DNA of 64,000 nt. It comes from Taibaiella soli (GTDB lineage: Bacteria > Bacteroidota > Bacteroidia > Chitinophagales > Chitinophagaceae). The notes under the pieces were generated by a model that had not been told where the DNA came from, ran no database searches, and worked only from the letters and a program-made list of their open reading frames with translations. Positions 63,301 through 64,000 of this stretch are shown here, piece after piece (the stretch's first letter is position 1; every line of letters begins with the position of its first letter). The position numbers were made by a program, and so were the translations under genes. Where the stretch lies: contig NZ_QKTW01000028.1 in assembly GCF_003236175.1 (NCBI RefSeq), positions 62,001 through 126,000 on the forward strand. The letters are read 5' to 3'.

Positions 63301-63847
63301 ACAAGGACAACAGCCTGGTCAGCAAGGGCAACAACAAGGTCAGGGACAGAAGGGTAACCAACAGGGCGGAGAAGGTGGACTTGGTAGCCAGGGCAATAGC
63401 GCCAGTAATGAATATGGCAATTCAGAACAATTGGCTCGTATGGCTGAACAACAGGCAGAACTCCGCCGGCAGTTAAATGAATTGAATAGCCTGCTCAACA
63501 GTAAAGGCCTTGGCAACGCAAAGGAACTCCGCGAAATCCAGGATAAAATGGACAAAAATGAAGCAGACCTCGTAAATCGCCGCCTCGGTAGCGAATTCCA
63601 GATGCGTCAGAAAGAAATTATGACCCGTTTGCTGGAGGCCGAAAAATCATTGCGCGAGCAGGAACAAGACGATAAGCGTTCTTCCAATACCGCCAAGGAA
63701 ATAAGCCGTCCGGTGCCGCCTGAATTGCAGAAATATATGCAGGATCGCCAGAAATTGCTGGAGCTCTATAAAACCGTTCCACCACAATTGAAGCCTTATT
63801 ACAAAAACATGGTAGAGCAGTACTATCAGATGATCGGCAATAAATAG
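60377..63847 (+). CDS. Giant DUF4175 membrane protein with Q-rich coiled coil
   Basis: 1156 residues from the ATG at 60377 (MPQDNPMNNYDRLISSLDAF); a TTG at 60332 and an ATG at 60395 are alternatives. Two N-terminal membrane helices (SLLLLICLLLYILTA and TIVTLFVGVGSFALIAWV), a third near residue 160 (LLPLLLIGVFILIAAP), then a beta-rich periplasmic part to ~500, and from ~500 to ~1150 a very long glutamine-rich coiled coil (QQSLQELLKKQQQLQSQVEN), interrupted by a QQGQQPGQQGQQQG spacer. The pattern is DUF4175. These proteins are common in Bacteroidota and have no established function; the coiled coil suggests a scaffold. It reads to 63847 with a stop. Confidence 0.85.
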   Translation: MPQDNPMNNYDRLISSLDAFIRKYYANQLIRGSLLLLICLLLYILTASLSEYYFYLPVWLKVTIVTLFVGVGSFALIAWVIIPLLRMSKLGKVISHETAAVIIGRHFPEVSDKLLNILQLKQHSETNASQELIAASIDQKASQISVVPFAQAVDFTKNKKLLPYLLPLLLIGVFILIAAPNVFKDASERLLQPTKTFEKPAPFRFVILSNPLQASRNSDFTLQVSAEGNALPAEMAVDLNGEHVPMQSIGASKFQYTFKNMTDAVSFRLFAAGFYSQSYTIKVAQKPLLKAFKVQIDYPEYIGKKDEIRNSLGDMTLPVGTTVRWGFIAEHTDDAHIRFANGSPINLPANGGMFGYSFRFMNDTSYTLLLKNKQSIAADSFQYHVQIIPDQFPVIQLQEHRDTVSGKQILLTGTAGDDYGVSKVVFNFSISNEKGQALTQKSIPLKITPGALTTFQHYFDVDMLQLQSGQKLSYYIEAWDNDGVHGAKASRSEVMTFQMFNNKQLDSAINANAQQINSGLSNSAQQTEKLQDQYKDMQSKMLNSDKSDWEQQQSLQELLKKQQQLQSQVENAKKRFEEQMQQSEQKQYSQDVKDKQEDLKKQMDNLLNKELQEQIKKLQDLIQKMNKEQPMQTMQQLEQDNKLFNMDLQRMQELMKQLEMQMRLEDLVSKMDDLAKKQLELKDQTDKNKKGNDALSKDQQDLKKDLDKAMQGDMKDLNDLNKKMQTPQDMQQSQQQGQQAQQNMQQSDQSLQQNQNSKSSQSQSKAAQNLQQMADMMRQQAGGMNMQQIEMDIRAVRQILTNLMRLSFDQEKLMKNVQQTSVTSQEYLANQTEQNRLHSNSYMIRDSLFSLSKRLSKLSATVNKETTELEKNMKYSLDALENRRVGEALTRQQYVMTRANNLALMLNEMLANLMQMQAQAQNNPGKGSCNNPGGMNPKPGAGKQLSDIITKQQQLGNAMQQMQGAQQGKQPGGQQQGQQPGQQGQQQGQGQKGNQQGGEGGLGSQGNSASNEYGNSEQLARMAEQQAELRRQLNELNSLLNSKGLGNAKELREIQDKMDKNEADLVNRRLGSEFQMRQKEIMTRLLEAEKSLREQEQDDKRSSNTAKEISRPVPPELQKYMQDRQKLLELYKTVPPQLKPYYKNMVEQYYQMIGNK

Positions 63848-64000
63848 AATTTAGAGACGTTATTTATGCACAAATGTGCAAAAGCCCTTGGCTATCCATC
63901 CAATTTTCAGGTGTTTTTATCTGTTTGAATGGCGGTTAATCAAATGTTAAAAAACTCATTTACATTAATTTATTCAAACGTTTTGGTGTTTAGTTTCGTC
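63848..64000. other. Right end of the window
   Basis: No gene can be supported in the last 153 bases. TTTAGAGACGTTATTTATGC resembles the arm of the palindromes at 42.9-43.0 kb. Confidence 0.4.

Overview
The window comes from a Bacteroidota chromosome, most likely a Chitinophagaceae-type gliding or environmental bacterium. This rests on type IX secretion (T9SS) cargo with CHU_C or type A C-terminal sorting domains, a PorW/SprE-like protein, a SusC-like TonB-dependent receptor, AtpZ and DUF4175/DUF3667/DUF1572 proteins. Starts lack Shine-Dalgarno sequences, and several genes are preceded by the Bacteroidota -7 motif TAnnTTTG. The family assignment is inference from protein content. I saw no rRNA, tRNA, CRISPR array, phage or transposase gene.

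Layout. (1) 1-11.85 kb: three tandem, minus-strand giant secreted proteins (the first cut by the window edge) that share N- and C-terminal blocks. (2) 11.85-18 kb: a repeat-filled gap with a 355-bp perfect direct repeat, then an M13 peptidase, a SprT-like protein, two small ATP-synthase-accessory-like membrane proteins, an M23 N-terminal-domain protein without the peptidase, and a small ABM-like protein followed by a 109/112-bp tandem repeat. (3) 18-26.3 kb, plus strand: PorW/SprE-like TPR protein with a hendecad coiled coil, the (p)ppGpp enzyme Rel, an M32 carboxypeptidase and a small membrane protein. (4) 26.3-31.5 kb: nucleoside transporter, DUF1648 protein, PhyH oxygenase, and rimM-trmD-rplS. 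(5) 32-43.6 kb, minus strand: M1 aminopeptidase, Fic protein, a 21-bp minisatellite, tyrosine phosphatase, TonB receptor, membrane-anchored AraC regulator, repeats, and a DinB-like protein. (6) 43.9-52.4 kb: NHL/Ig-repeat T9SS cargo, GNAT, SnoaL, IlvE, and a DMT exporter divergent from a MocR regulator. (7) 52.4-64 kb: dispersed repeats, an unrecognised 328-residue protein, another CHU_C protein, DUF3667 protein, MutS2 without Smr, and a giant DUF4175 protein.

Functionally the most coherent theme is T9SS: one machinery/gliding-associated protein (PorW/SprE) and at least four confirmed sorting-domain cargos. The rest is housekeeping (translation, stringent response, DNA repair, amino-acid metabolism) plus peptidases. 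The intergenic DNA is unusually rich in structured repeats: a 208-bp inverted-repeat-bounded element in two opposite copies, a separate ~270-bp dispersed repeat, a short CCCCATCCCTGAAGGG family, long palindromes, and arrays of roughly 10-bp words that often touch stop codons. These non-coding elements are the most likely place for something undescribed.
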